Shown here: positions 18,412 through 26,502 of the stretch, in pieces
Numbering within the stretch: position 1 is the stretch's first letter
Layout: every line of letters starts with the position of its first letter
Assembly (NCBI RefSeq): GCF_001907195.1
Contig: NZ_LVWA01000008.1
Span: 106,398 to 170,397, forward strand
Direction of reading: 5' to 3'
Length of the DNA stretch: 64,000 bases
DNA from: Pontibacter flavimaris
GTDB taxonomy: Bacteria; Bacteroidota; Bacteroidia; Cytophagales; Hymenobacteraceae
Made by a program: the position numbers and the translations under genes
Notes under the pieces: model-generated
The model's database searches: none
Told to the model about the DNA's origin: nothing
The model's input: only the letters and a program-made list of their open reading frames with translations

Positions 18412-18722
18412 ACGCAAGAACAGCACCTATGCAACTTATACTTTGGCATGAGTAACAGCAGGCTCCCCTCCTTGGATAAGGAGGGGCAGGGGTGGTTGGA
18501 CAACGGTAACTATGAAAACTATACTTTTCAAAGCCTCGGCTTCACCTCCCGTCCCACAAGAAGCAGGATGACAAAAAAAGAGATTGAAACGACACTTTCC
18601 TTGAGTGAACAATTCAACTAAGTTGGGAAAAGTAGTGGAGGAAAATTCGGCGAGCATATTTGCGCCATGAGAGCAGCTGGAAAGTATAAATGCTTACCAG
18701 AGAAAGTAAAACAAAACATCAA

Positions 18723-19157
18723 CGATGAGCCTGTAAGCCGGGTTCTGTCGCTGGGCTTGCACCCAACGTCTTATCATTTATCTAGGCCTGCACTCGCGCA
18801 CAGGCTCCATCGACCTACCCACCGACATCGGACGAGCAGCCCTTAGCCCCGCCGAAGCGAGACGCTGCCGGCCTATTTGGTCTTTCAACTCCTAAGGTTT
18901 ACCCAGCCGGACTGGTCACCCAGCCGCTGGTGCGCTCTTACCGCACCTTTTCACCCTTACCGGACGAATCAATAATGATTAATTAATAATGAATAATTAG
19001 TCATTCATCATTCGACATTATAATTAGCCCGGCGGTTATTTTCTGTGGCACTGGCTGTATCCCACTTGCGCAGGACCCTTCCCGTTAGGAAGTAGGATGC
19101 TCTGTGTTGCCCGGACTTTCCTCTCCCCCAAAGGGGCAGCGATAAGACGGCTCACCG
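18723..19157 (-). ncRNA. rnpB: RNase P RNA (type A)
   Basis: The catalytic RNA of RNase P, which removes 5' leaders from pre-tRNAs. Read on the minus strand, P1 is formed by CGGTGAGCC at the 5' end and GGCTCATCG at the 3' end. The conserved core GAGGAAAGTCCGGGC appears near the 5' end, followed by ACAGAAAATAACCGCC, GGTAAGGGTGAAAAGGTGCG, AGACCAAATAGG, GCCTAGATAAATGA and GACAGAACCCGGCTTA. The order and spacing are those of bacterial type A RNA. The P12 stem is enlarged by an AT-rich insertion (18960-19032), so the RNA is about 435 nt. Ends are set from P1 pairing and are approximate by a few bases. Confidence 0.96.
18960..19032 (-). repeat. AT-rich insertion in the P12 stem of RNase P RNA
   Basis: P12 closes with CCGG/CCGG, but the stem contains about 60 nt of AATAATGA/ATTCATTATT-type words instead of a short hairpin. 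The words can pair with each other (AATGATGAAT with ATTCATTATT), so it probably extends P12 as a weak AU stem. Composition is far from the GC-rich core. Confidence 0.8.
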
Positions 19158-19213
19158 TTGATACTTTGTTCAATGCAAAGATAACACAATTAGCGAACCG
19201 GAGGTTCGCATTA

Positions 19214-19297
19214 GTTAGAAGGTTAAAAAGTTAGAAGGTTGGAAAGTTATAGATTCAGATAAGCACGCTCCAATTTCTAACTTTTTAACCTTCTAAC
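19214..19297. repeat. Inverted repeat with 21-nt perfect arms
   Basis: The arms 19214-19234 (starting GTTAGAAGGTTAAAAAG) and 19277-19297 (starting CTAACTTTTTAACC) are exact reverse complements around a 42-nt loop. The right arm ends 8 nt before the stop codon of the minus-strand DUF2027-Smr gene, and the left arm is about 55 nt from the RNase P RNA 5' end. It could act as a terminator for the former. Each arm consists of repeated TTCTAACT-type words. Confidence 0.88.
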
Positions 19298-19305
19298 TTT
19301 CTAAC

Positions 19306-20259
19306 TCACTTCAGTCTCACCAATGTAGCGCCGTAGCCGAACTTCTCTTTGCGGGCGTCTTCGAAGTACTTGATGCCGGGTACGCGGCTCAGGATTTTCT
19401 GCAGCTCCTTGCGCAGCACGCCGTTTCCGGAGCCGTGGATGAACACGATCTCGTGCATGTTGGTAGCCATGGCCCGGTCCAGCGCATCCTGGAAACGCTC
19501 CAGCTGAATCTTTAGGATAGCACTGTTGCTCATGCCACTGTGGTCGTCTACCAGCTTTTCGATGTGCAGGTCTACCTCATGCTCCGGTGCCGTGAGCTTA
19601 AAATTCTCGCTTTTTTCTACGCCCTCCGCCAGTTGCTCCTTTATCTTGTCCGGGTTCACGGAAACAGGCTTCTGGTCGAGTTGGAACAGGTAGGCTTCCT
19701 TGTTGAGCACGGGCGCGGTGCGCTTGCTCTTGTAGAAGCTGCTGGCCTTAAATTGCACGCGCTTTACCACCGGCTCGAAGAGGGTAGGGCTGCCGTTGCG
19801 GTGCTGGATGAACTGAATCAGCAGGTTTGGCCACTTCTCGAACTCCTTCAGGTGGTAGTGCGTGATTACGCGGGTGGCCTTCGGGGCCAGCTTGTCGTTT
19901 TGCAGGCCACGGTAGTTTTTCTCGCGCTCCTCACCGCTGGTAAACAGCACGTCGTAATCCGAGTTGTTCACCACCGTTACCGCCAGCAGCTCATCCGACT
20001 GATGCACCAGCGCCAGGTAAACCCCCTGCGCGGCCAGTACCGGGGCAACAGGCTCTTTGCGCTTGGATGGCTGAATGGCAGTCTCGTCTTGGTGCATGTA
20101 CTTTTGCTCCTCGGCAGCTATTACAACCACTTCACGCCTGGCCACAGGTATGGTGAAATCGTTGTCGATGGCTACCTCTACCAGGTTATTATCTAAAAGG
20201 CGCGTGATGATGCCCTCCTCGCGTCCGGACATCAGGCGCACACGGTCTCCTACGTTCAT
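19306..20259 (-). CDS. DUF2027 / Smr-domain protein
   Basis: A 317-residue protein with start MNVGDRVRLMSGREEG. An in-frame extension upstream is unlikely to be translated. The N-terminal ~60 residues look like an SH3-like or KOW-like beta barrel (VEVAIDNDFTIPVARREVVVI). The middle (about 90-215) is the DUF2027 beta-sandwich region. The C-terminal ~80 residues form a Smr domain with DLHIEKLVDDHSG and the HGSGNGVLRKEL motif. Smr domains of the MutS2 family nick DNA or RNA, and some act in ribosome rescue. Here Smr is coupled to DUF2027 in place of a MutS ATPase, an arrangement typical of Bacteroidota. The substrate is not known. Confidence 0.9.
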   Translation of the reverse strand: MNVGDRVRLMSGREEGIITRLLDNNLVEVAIDNDFTIPVARREVVVIAAEEQKYMHQDETAIQPSKRKEPVAPVLAAQGVYLALVHQSDELLAVTVVNNSDYDVLFTSGEEREKNYRGLQNDKLAPKATRVITHYHLKEFEKWPNLLIQFIQHRNGSPTLFEPVVKRVQFKASSFYKSKRTAPVLNKEAYLFQLDQKPVSVNPDKIKEQLAEGVEKSENFKLTAPEHEVDLHIEKLVDDHSGMSNSAILKIQLERFQDALDRAMATNMHEIVFIHGSGNGVLRKELQKILSRVPGIKYFEDARKEKFGYGATLVRLK

Positions 20260-20362
20260 AGTTTCGTTGTTAGTTATTAGTTTTTCGTTGATCGCCTCCA
20301 AAGTATAGCGGGGCAATCACCCTGTAACAAAGATACGGGTTTTTGGACTGGGATGATGGGCC

Positions 20363-21262
20363 TTAGAAGTACAGCGGGTGCAGCTTCAGGCCATGTTTGC
20401 GGTTATACTCTAAGGTTGGCGCCGGTATTTTGATGATGCTGAGCACATAGAGGGCGGTGTTCCATACTTTGCTGCGGCCTTTGAAGTGCATCAGGTTGAG
20501 GTCGGGACTGAGGTAATATTGCCGGTACGCATCCAGCCCGGCGACGGCGTTGGACTCCGGGTCGTTAAAGACCATCTCCTGTGCGCCGTAGCCCACAGCG
20601 ATGTTAAGCCACCTGGGGTACCTGCTTTCCTCTTTCAGAAAAGCGCCCACGTCCACCGACAGCCAGTACGTTTGCCCGTTGTAGTCTTTCAGGGCCTGCT
20701 CGCCGAGGCTGCTGCCCAGCACGTTGGGGCGCATATCGGCATAGCGCGTGGTGTGGAAAGAGTACTTCGGCATGACACGCACCTCCTGCCAGGCCAACTC
20801 CTGTGCCACCACGGCCGCTGAACCTACGGTGTTCGCAACCATATCGCCCACAGAGGCCCCGTAATCCGCCTGGTATCCATCAAAAACTTCAATGGGTGTT
20901 TGCAGCGCCACGCCTAATAATCCGCCGTAAAGTACGGCTTTCTTCTCCGGCACTCCCGCCCAACGCAGCATGTCGATCCCGGCGCGGCTCTGGTGGAACG
21001 CGCCCCAGAAGTGCCCCACCTTGTCCATCTGCTTCCACTGCCTGTTGTCGGTAAACCAATGGAAATCCGTTTTGTCTTCTTGGGAGTACCAGGCCTTGTT
21101 GAGGGAGAGCAGCAGCGAGGTATAGCCAACGGCAAACGTGGAGCCCAGCACCAGCAAACGCTTGTTGTTCACAGCTGTTGTATCAATCTCGGCCTGCGCC
21201 ATACTTAGGCGTGGCAGGCAAAGCAGCAGGAGTAGCAAGTATAGGATGTATCGCTGGCGCAT
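20363..21262 (-). CDS. DUF2279 (YfiM-like) periplasmic/envelope protein
   Basis: A 299-residue protein with a signal peptide (MRQRYILYLLLLLLCLPRLSMAQA, cleaved near residue 24). The core motif KVGHFWGAFHQSR (about 90-102), followed by two hydrophobic stretches (VLYGGLLGVALQTPIEVFDGY and ANTVGSAAVVAQELAW), is the DUF2279 signature. The rest is aromatic-rich and may form strands. The ATG at 21262 is preferred over a TTG three codons earlier, because that TTG lies inside a perfect TATCTTTG promoter element. With that element only 6 nt before the ATG, the mRNA would be almost leaderless. Function is unknown. Confidence 0.82.
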   Translation of the reverse strand: MRQRYILYLLLLLLCLPRLSMAQAEIDTTAVNNKRLLVLGSTFAVGYTSLLLSLNKAWYSQEDKTDFHWFTDNRQWKQMDKVGHFWGAFHQSRAGIDMLRWAGVPEKKAVLYGGLLGVALQTPIEVFDGYQADYGASVGDMVANTVGSAAVVAQELAWQEVRVMPKYSFHTTRYADMRPNVLGSSLGEQALKDYNGQTYWLSVDVGAFLKEESRYPRWLNIAVGYGAQEMVFNDPESNAVAGLDAYRQYYLSPDLNLMHFKGRSKVWNTALYVLSIIKIPAPTLEYNRKHGLKLHPLYF

Positions 21263-21268
21263 CAGGGG

Positions 21269-21276
21269 CAAAGATA
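21269..21276 (-). promoter_or_regulatory. -7 element TATCTTTG of the DUF2279 gene
   Basis: A perfect match to the Bacteroidota -7 consensus TAnnTTTG on the minus strand, 6 nt before the start codon. No clear -33 TTG was found at the usual distance. If used, transcription would begin at or within a few bases of the ATG. Confidence 0.5.
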
Positions 21277-21435
21277 GGGGATTTCAGGTTTTAATTAGTT
21301 GCTATACTTTTATACTTGGCTTCCTCCATGGTGCAAGTCTTCAGACTTGTATCCTATGATGGCGTCGGGTTTGCAACCCGATTGGCTTGAAAAGCCATAC
21401 TTATACTTTGGCTATACTTTATACTTCTCTGGCTT

Positions 21436-21530
21436 GTGCCTCCCTAAGTCACCGGAAAAACTCGCATAGGCGCTCAACCCAAAGGCTGGGATCTGATTCG
21501 ATAGCAGCGGCTGACGGAGCTCGAAGAACC
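21436..21530 (+). repeat. Dispersed ~250-nt repeat, copy 4 (partial)
   Basis: It begins within the repeat at CACCGGAAAAACTCGCATAGG and continues GCTCAACCCA, GATTCGATAGC and CTGACGGAGCT, matching the right half of copy 1. Confidence 0.8.
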
Positions 21531-21618
21531 AAAGTCCCCCTTCGAAGGGGGCAGGGGGATGATAATCGTTCCCGAATTCCCCTCTCGGGAGGGGTTGGGG
21601 TGGGTTTATACTTTGTAG

Positions 21619-21638
21619 GGACAGGTCGCGACCTGTCC
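21619..21638. repeat. REP-like palindrome, copy 4
   Basis: GGACAGGTCGCGACCTGTCC, perfect, preceded by TATACTTTGTAG. Confidence 0.9.
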
Positions 21639-21782
21639 GCACGGTAACAGCAACTATAGAATTTATACTTTGGTAGAAGCAAGTATAGCTCCCTCCCCTG
21701 TTTTTAGGGGAGGGTTGGGGAGGGGTGAAGCTGAGAACGAGCAGGGAATATCCCAACTGCACACCCTCTTCCCGGCAGGTCC

Positions 21783-21820
21783 AAAAACAACAGCGGCGAA
21801 GCATCTCTGCTCCGCCGCTG
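21783..21820 (-). terminator. Terminator after pdhB
   Basis: On the minus strand CAGCGGCG-G-AGCA ... TGCT-T-CGCCGCTG is followed by TTGTTTTTGG, about 27 nt past the pdhB stop. Confidence 0.82.
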
Positions 21821-21846
21821 CGGGTATGTTCTAAAGCAATTTATAC

Positions 21847-22830
21847 TTATGCTTTCTTGTACATTACTGATTTAACAGCCTCGATGGTACGTGCTACGTT
21901 TGGCAGCGACGCCTCGATCAGGGTTGGGGCGTAAGGAAGCGGCACGTCGCGGCACGTTACGCGTTTTACCGGCGCATCCATGTAGTCAAACGCGTTGCTC
22001 TGGATGTGGTACGCCAGTTCTGCAGAGATGGAAGCCAATGGCCAGGCCTCTTCTACCACCACCATGCGGTTTGTCTTCTTCACAGACTCCACCAGTGTTT
22101 TGTAGTCGATCGGGCGCACGGTGCGCAGGTCGATCACCTCGGCGTTAATGCCGTCTTTGGCCAGTTCCTCGGCAGCAGCCAGGGCCACCTTCATCATCTT
22201 ACCGAAAGAAACGATGGTCACGTCAGAGCCTTCGCGCTTTATATCTGCTACGCCGATCGGGATCAGGTATTCCTCCTCTGGTACCTCGCCTTTGTCGCCG
22301 TACATTTGCTCCGACTCCATGAAGATCACCGGGTCGTTATCGCGGATGGCGGACTTTAGCAGGCCTTTGGCATCGTAGGGGTTAGAGGGCACGATCACTT
22401 TCAGACCTGGCGTGTTGGCATACCAGTTCTCGAAGTTCTGCGAGTGCTGGGATGACAGCATGCCGGCGCTACCTGTAGGGCCACGGAATACCATGGGGGC
22501 ACCGTACTGGCCGCCAGACATGGACATCACCTTGGCAGCAGAGTTGATCACCTGGTCGATGGCCACCAACGAGAAGTTGAAGGTCATGAACTCAATGATA
22601 GGGCGCAGGCCGTTCATGGCAGCACCCACGCCGATACCGGCAAAGCCAAGCTCGGCGATCGGGGTATCGATCACACGCTCCGGTCCGAACTCGTCCAGCA
22701 TGCCCTGGCTCACTTTATAGGCTCCGTTGTACTCGGCTACTTCTTCGCCCATCAGAAACACGCGCTCGTCGCGGCGCATTTCCTCCGACATTGCTTCGCG
22801 GAGGGCTTCTCTAAACTGTATACTTCGCAT
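21847..22830 (-). CDS. pdhB: Pyruvate dehydrogenase E1 component beta subunit
   Basis: Beta subunit of the heterotetrameric E1 enzyme that, with thiamine diphosphate, decarboxylates pyruvate and acetylates the E2 lipoyl domain. The 327-residue protein shows the ThDP-pyrimidine fold with [20 protein letters not shown], the activating Glu region [34 protein letters not shown] and [17 protein letters not shown]. The C-terminal transketolase domain includes [10 protein letters not shown] and [12 protein letters not shown]. Sequence favours PDH over branched-chain E1 beta. The alpha subunit and E2 are not adjacent. It is monocistronic, with a terminator downstream. Confidence 0.94.
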   Translation of the reverse strand: MRSIQFREALREAMSEEMRRDERVFLMGEEVAEYNGAYKVSQGMLDEFGPERVIDTPIAELGFAGIGVGAAMNGLRPIIEFMTFNFSLVAIDQVINSAAKVMSMSGGQYGAPMVFRGPTGSAGMLSSQHSQNFENWYANTPGLKVIVPSNPYDAKGLLKSAIRDNDPVIFMESEQMYGDKGEVPEEEYLIPIGVADIKREGSDVTIVSFGKMMKVALAAAEELAKDGINAEVIDLRTVRPIDYKTLVESVKKTNRMVVVEEAWPLASISAELAYHIQSNAFDYMDAPVKRVTCRDVPLPYAPTLIEASLPNVARTIEAVKSVMYKKA

Positions 22831-22916
22831 TTCAGATGTTATATTCTCGGTTCAGTCGGTAAAATTAAGATAACTCTATCAATTTACAAGGCATACCGGC
22901 CTTTTTGCCGCTCGTG

Positions 22917-24698
22917 CTACCGAATCAGTGCCTCTTTGTACGCCGGCTTGTCGCGGTAAGCCTCAAACTCCATGTCGCTGATGGCTTTTTGCGTATAATC
23001 GCTATCGGCGTTCACGGCGCGGCGCAGTCCCTGCTCCAGCATCTCCTCGTCCTGGGTGCGTGCGCCAATGATGGCAAGGCTGTAGTAGGCCAGCGCATCG
23101 TCCGGCTTTCGCTCCAGCGCCTTCAGGTAAAACTCCTCAGCCCCTTCATAGTTCTCCTTCAGCAGGTAGCTCAGGCCCAGGTTCATGTTGGTCTGGTAGC
23201 TGTCGCCGGCGTAGCGCAGGCTCGCAATGGCGTCATCATACCTGCCCGTCTCGATCTCCAGCGCTGCCTTATCTGCAAAAATGGACTGCAGCATCGCTTC
23301 CTCGCCCCCTAAGGTAACGGCATAGTTATAGTTCTCCAGGGCCTGCTCATACTTGCCCAACTGGTGATAGGCGCTGGCCAGGCTGTAGTATACTTTGGCG
23401 GTGGGGTTGCGGTAGCCGGCGAAGGTCAGGTTGTGGATGGCTTTCTCGAGCAAGGCCTTCCTGGCTTCCGGGCGGTAATCTTTCTGTGCCATGTTGGTGT
23501 ACACCACGCCCAGGTTGTAATAAGCCGGCCACTTATCCGTGGTTTTAACGGCGGCCTCGTACAATTTGCGCTTCTCGGCCAGGATAGGGGTGAGGGTGGC
23601 GGCATGCTGCAGTTCCTCCTCGGTCAGCACGTCGGCGTCTGCCTCCCCGTTGGCGATGCGCTTTGCCAATACATAAATCTCGTAGTCGGGGCGGCGACTG
23701 CGGTTGTAGTCAAACTCCACCTGTGCTGTCTGCAGACTTGGGTACACATACTTTTGCAAGTATGCATAAGCCTCCGTCTGCTCCAGTGCCTGTAGTTTCT
23801 CCTGCTCGCTCTGCTCCCCCTGAAGTATGGCCAGCACCTCCTGCTTCTGCGCCTTTGGTAGGGCGGTTGTCTCCAACTTCTGCACCAGCACCGGCACAAT
23901 GTTCTCCTGCACCTCGGTGGTTATCGCTACCTTCTTGTTGCTGTAGTCCAGGGCCTTTGCTTTCTGGCGGTAATGCTGCTCCAGCGTTTGGGCGCGCTTT
24001 TGTGCCAGGTTACTGTTTTTCTCGCCGGGGGCACGCATGCCCGTAATTTTTATGGTTTGGGATGGCACGTTATCCAGCGCATACTGGTTCAGCACCTTCA
24101 GCTTCTCGTCCGACAGGTCATCGAGCTTGTGCTGGTTCTGCTCAAAGTAGAAGACCAGCTTTCCGGTGCTGTCGGCTTCTTCGGCATACTTATCGGGCGT
24201 AAACGTGAAGTCGTTGTTGCGCACCAGCAGCAGCGGCGTGGTGTTCAGGCCTGTGGCCACCTGTTTTGGGTCGGTGTAAGCGATGTCGTTGTCCTTCTTG
24301 TCGATGGCGCGGCCCTGTACCATCAGGCGACCGGTTGCTTTCTCGGGGGCGTAGGGAAAGGAGAGTTGCCTGGTGATGGTCGGCTTCCTGTCCTCATACA
24401 CGAACTCGCCAAACTCGAAATTGTAAGTGCCGATGTTCTCGCGCTTCTGGTCTCCGTACTCGTAGAACACGTCCAGTTTGTACACTTCTTTCTCCCGGAT
24501 AAGTTTTTCGGGAACTTGTGCCCTCAGTTCAAAGTTTACACTCTCGCCGTTGGTTGCCAGCGGGGAGGGCTCCACCGTTACCTGCTGGTGTTTTTCGGCG
24601 GTTTTTACCATGCGCTGCAGGGTGCAGCCGGAGGTGCCCACGCCTATGCCGAGGGTGAGGAGAAGGAAGAGGTTACTACTTTTTTTGTACTGTTGCAT
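22917..24698 (-). CDS. TPR-containing lipoprotein
   Basis: A 593-residue predicted lipoprotein: signal MQQYKKSSNLFLLLTLGIGV with lipobox TSGC at about residues 22-25. Residues 45-150 form a beta-rich region (NFELRAQVPEKLI ... TGRLMVQGRAI). Residues 190-260 resemble the OmpA-like peptidoglycan-associated fold (LVFYFEQNQHKLDDLS ... NLAQKRAQTLEQHYR), although the full motif is degenerate. The C-terminal 200 residues hold TPR units (AYYNLGVVYTNMAQ, VYYSLASAYHQLGKYEQAL, TNMNLGLSYLLKENYEGA, ALAYYSLAIIG). It may be an outer-membrane scaffold protein. No partner gene is adjacent and the exact role is unknown. Confidence 0.85.
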   Translation of the reverse strand: MQQYKKSSNLFLLLTLGIGVGTSGCTLQRMVKTAEKHQQVTVEPSPLATNGESVNFELRAQVPEKLIREKEVYKLDVFYEYGDQKRENIGTYNFEFGEFVYEDRKPTITRQLSFPYAPEKATGRLMVQGRAIDKKDNDIAYTDPKQVATGLNTTPLLLVRNNDFTFTPDKYAEEADSTGKLVFYFEQNQHKLDDLSDEKLKVLNQYALDNVPSQTIKITGMRAPGEKNSNLAQKRAQTLEQHYRQKAKALDYSNKKVAITTEVQENIVPVLVQKLETTALPKAQKQEVLAILQGEQSEQEKLQALEQTEAYAYLQKYVYPSLQTAQVEFDYNRSRRPDYEIYVLAKRIANGEADADVLTEEELQHAATLTPILAEKRKLYEAAVKTTDKWPAYYNLGVVYTNMAQKDYRPEARKALLEKAIHNLTFAGYRNPTAKVYYSLASAYHQLGKYEQALENYNYAVTLGGEEAMLQSIFADKAALEIETGRYDDAIASLRYAGDSYQTNMNLGLSYLLKENYEGAEEFYLKALERKPDDALAYYSLAIIGARTQDEEMLEQGLRRAVNADSDYTQKAISDMEFEAYRDKPAYKEALIR

Positions 24699-24828
24699 GT
24701 CCTGTTTTTTTCGCTTGCCGTAAAGGTAGGGTACACCACCAAGTATGTTTTCACGTTATGGTTATACTTCCCGGGCTTCGCTTATTTTGATTTTTGGGGA
24801 ACAAAGTATAATTTAGAACTTTAATCAG

Positions 24829-25053
24829 ATGATCATGAAACGGCTTCAGTACTTTATCGAATCACAGGCTTTTGGCGTATGCGCGATGCTTGGAGAGAAG
24901 CTGGGCTTTGCCTCCAGTAGCATCCGCCTCACGTTCATCTACGTGTCTTTCCTTACCATGGGCTCGCCGGTTATCCTTTACCTGATGCTGGCCTTCTGGA
25001 TGAATGTGCGCAAGCACCTCCGCCGCGAGCGCAGCACCGTCTGGGACCTATAG
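24829..25053 (+). CDS. PspC-domain membrane protein
   Basis: A 74-residue protein (72 if the ATG two codons later is used). It has the PspC family core: an N-terminal segment QAFGVCAMLGEKLG, then SSIRLTFIYVSFLTMGSPVILYLMLAFWM as one hydrophobic helix, and a basic tail. PspC domain proteins sense or respond to envelope stress, but this short form lacks the extra domains of E. coli PspC and no psp genes are nearby. Its last 6 nt overlap the converging glycosyltransferase gene. It stands alone on the plus strand. Confidence 0.88.
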   Translation: MIMKRLQYFIESQAFGVCAMLGEKLGFASSSIRLTFIYVSFLTMGSPVILYLMLAFWMNVRKHLRRERSTVWDL

Positions 25054-26070
25054 CTCCTGCACCGTCCGCTTCTGCCGGATAAAATACTGCCACACGATAC
25101 TGCCTTTGTAAACGCCGCTGATGTACGGGAAATTGCCCTTGGGCTGCTGCTCCTTCCGCCGCCGCCGCCAGTAGGCATTGTGGCGCAACAGGTCGGCATG
25201 GGCATCCAGCACCGCCCTGGCATCTTTATGCTGACCAGCCACGAACATCCGCAGCGCGGCCACCCAGTCCAGGAGCACCCGCAGCAGCAGGGCCATTCCA
25301 AGTTCCCTGGAGGGGATGTTTTTGAAGAGCAGCGCCAGCCCGTTCCGGAAATTTAAATACGTTTTGCGTGGGTTAGACTTGTGCAGCGTGCCGCCTCCTA
25401 CGTGGTACACGCGGCTGTGGCCATTATACATCACCTTATATCCCGCATTTTTAGCCCGCCAGCAGAAGTCTATTTCCTCCATATGGGCAAAAAAGGCCGG
25501 CTCCAGTCCCCCCAGCTGCTTAAAGACATCGGCACGGACAAACATACAGGCCCCGGTTGCCCAGAACACCTCCTGCACATCGTCGTACTGCCCCTTGTCC
25601 TCCTCCAGCGTCTCGAACAGGCGGCCACGGCAGTAGGGGTAGGCCAGCACATCCAGCATGCCGCCACCCGCGCCGGCATACTCAAAGTAGCCCGGGTGCT
25701 GCTGCGCCAGTATCTTGGGCTGGCACACGGCTATACTTGCGTCCTGCTCCATCAACTGGATGATCGGCTCGGTCCAGCCCGGAGGCACCTCCACATCGGA
25801 GTTCAGCAGCACGCAGTACGTGGCGTCTACCTGCGCCAGCGCCTTGTTATAGCCTTCGCAAAAGCCAAAGTTTTCAGACAGCAGGATGAGGCGCACCTGC
25901 GGGAAGTGCTCCTGCAGAAAAGGAATGGAGCCATCGGTGGAGGCGTTGTCAGCCACAATGATCTCAGCATGGCCGCTGTTGGCCACCACCGATGGCAGGA
26001 ACTGTTGTAAATGCTTCAGGCCGTTCCAGTTAAGTATGACAACGGCCGTGTGCGGGTGTTTATAGTCCAA
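25048..26070 (-). CDS. Family 2 glycosyltransferase
   Basis: A 340-residue GT2 enzyme that transfers a sugar from a nucleotide donor. The GT-A fold shows VVILNWNGLKHLQQFL, the nucleotide-binding Asp in IIVADNASTDGSI, and the metal-binding region CVLLNSDVEVPPGW with an N-S-D motif in place of the usual DxD. The acceptor site follows as FFAHMEEIDFCWRAKNAGYK. The C-terminus has hydrophobic segments (FRNGLALLFKN, ALLLRVLLDWVAALRMF), so it is membrane-associated. It overlaps ybaB by 11 nt and is likely cotranscribed with it. The rhamnosyl-type subfamily fits, but donor and acceptor are unknown. Confidence 0.92.
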   Translation of the reverse strand: MDYKHPHTAVVILNWNGLKHLQQFLPSVVANSGHAEIIVADNASTDGSIPFLQEHFPQVRLILLSENFGFCEGYNKALAQVDATYCVLLNSDVEVPPGWTEPIIQLMEQDASIAVCQPKILAQQHPGYFEYAGAGGGMLDVLAYPYCRGRLFETLEEDKGQYDDVQEVFWATGACMFVRADVFKQLGGLEPAFFAHMEEIDFCWRAKNAGYKVMYNGHSRVYHVGGGTLHKSNPRKTYLNFRNGLALLFKNIPSRELGMALLLRVLLDWVAALRMFVAGQHKDARAVLDAHADLLRHNAYWRRRRKEQQPKGNFPYISGVYKGSIVWQYFIRQKRTVQEL

Positions 26071-26395
26071 AGCTGCCGAGGTCTAGTCCGGGAATGTTCG
26101 GGATAAGGCCTTCGGTAGATTTACGCAACTCCTCCTGGGCGCGCTCACCGGCGGTCAGCATGGCGTTGTTCACTGCGGCTACGACTAGATCGTTCACCAT
26201 CTCGCGGTCATCCGCATTCAGGATCGACTCATCGATCTCTATTTTCAGGAGCTGGCGCTGGCCGTTCACCGTGGCCTTCACCAGGCCCGCACCCGACTCT
26301 GCGGTTACGCTGATGTCCTTGAGTTTCTCCTGCGCCTCCTTCATTTTGGCCTGGGCTTCTTTGATTTTGCCCATCATGCCCATCATATCAAACAT
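26060..26395 (-). CDS. YbaB/EbfC-family nucleoid-associated protein
   Basis: A 111-residue small DNA-binding protein. The start is MFDMMGMMGKIKEAQAKMKEAQEKL, a Met/Lys-rich helix typical of YbaB. The conserved strand region VKATVNGQRQLLKIEID and helix DLVVAAVNNAMLTA follow. YbaB dimers bind DNA and in many bacteria sit beside dnaX and recR; here the neighbour is a glycosyltransferase gene whose start it overlaps by 11 nt. The C-terminal tail GLIPNIPGLDLGSFGL is typical of the Bacteroidota form. Confidence 0.93.
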   Translation of the reverse strand: MFDMMGMMGKIKEAQAKMKEAQEKLKDISVTAESGAGLVKATVNGQRQLLKIEIDESILNADDREMVNDLVVAAVNNAMLTAGERAQEELRKSTEGLIPNIPGLDLGSFGL

Positions 26396-26502
26396 AGTTT
26401 CTTCTTTATAAGGTAGTGTTAGATAACGTTGCGTTAGCCTTTATACTTACAAATATACGCACTCTTTTTAAATGCCTTTTATACTTGCGTCACGAGGGGT
26501 TG

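Larger units (their letters stand above)
21277..21782. repeat. Mosaic of palindromes and dispersed repeats
   Basis: A ~500-nt block with TATACTT clusters (21302-21430), CAAGTCTTCAGACTTG (21334-21349), GGGTTTGCAACCCG (about 21369) and GCTTTTC-type words. A partial copy 4 of the ~250-nt repeat (21436-21530) is followed by a CCCCCTTCGAAGGGGG element (about 21536), a CCCCTCTCGGGAGGGG element (about 21580), a REP-like palindrome (21619-21638) and CCCTCCCCTGTTTTTAGGGG (about 21691). No gene is supported. Confidence 0.8.

Noticed and set aside
18373..18621. 82-codon plus-strand reading before the RNase P RNA gene
   Set aside because: It consists of REP-like repeat sequence that also occurs at other loci in other frames.
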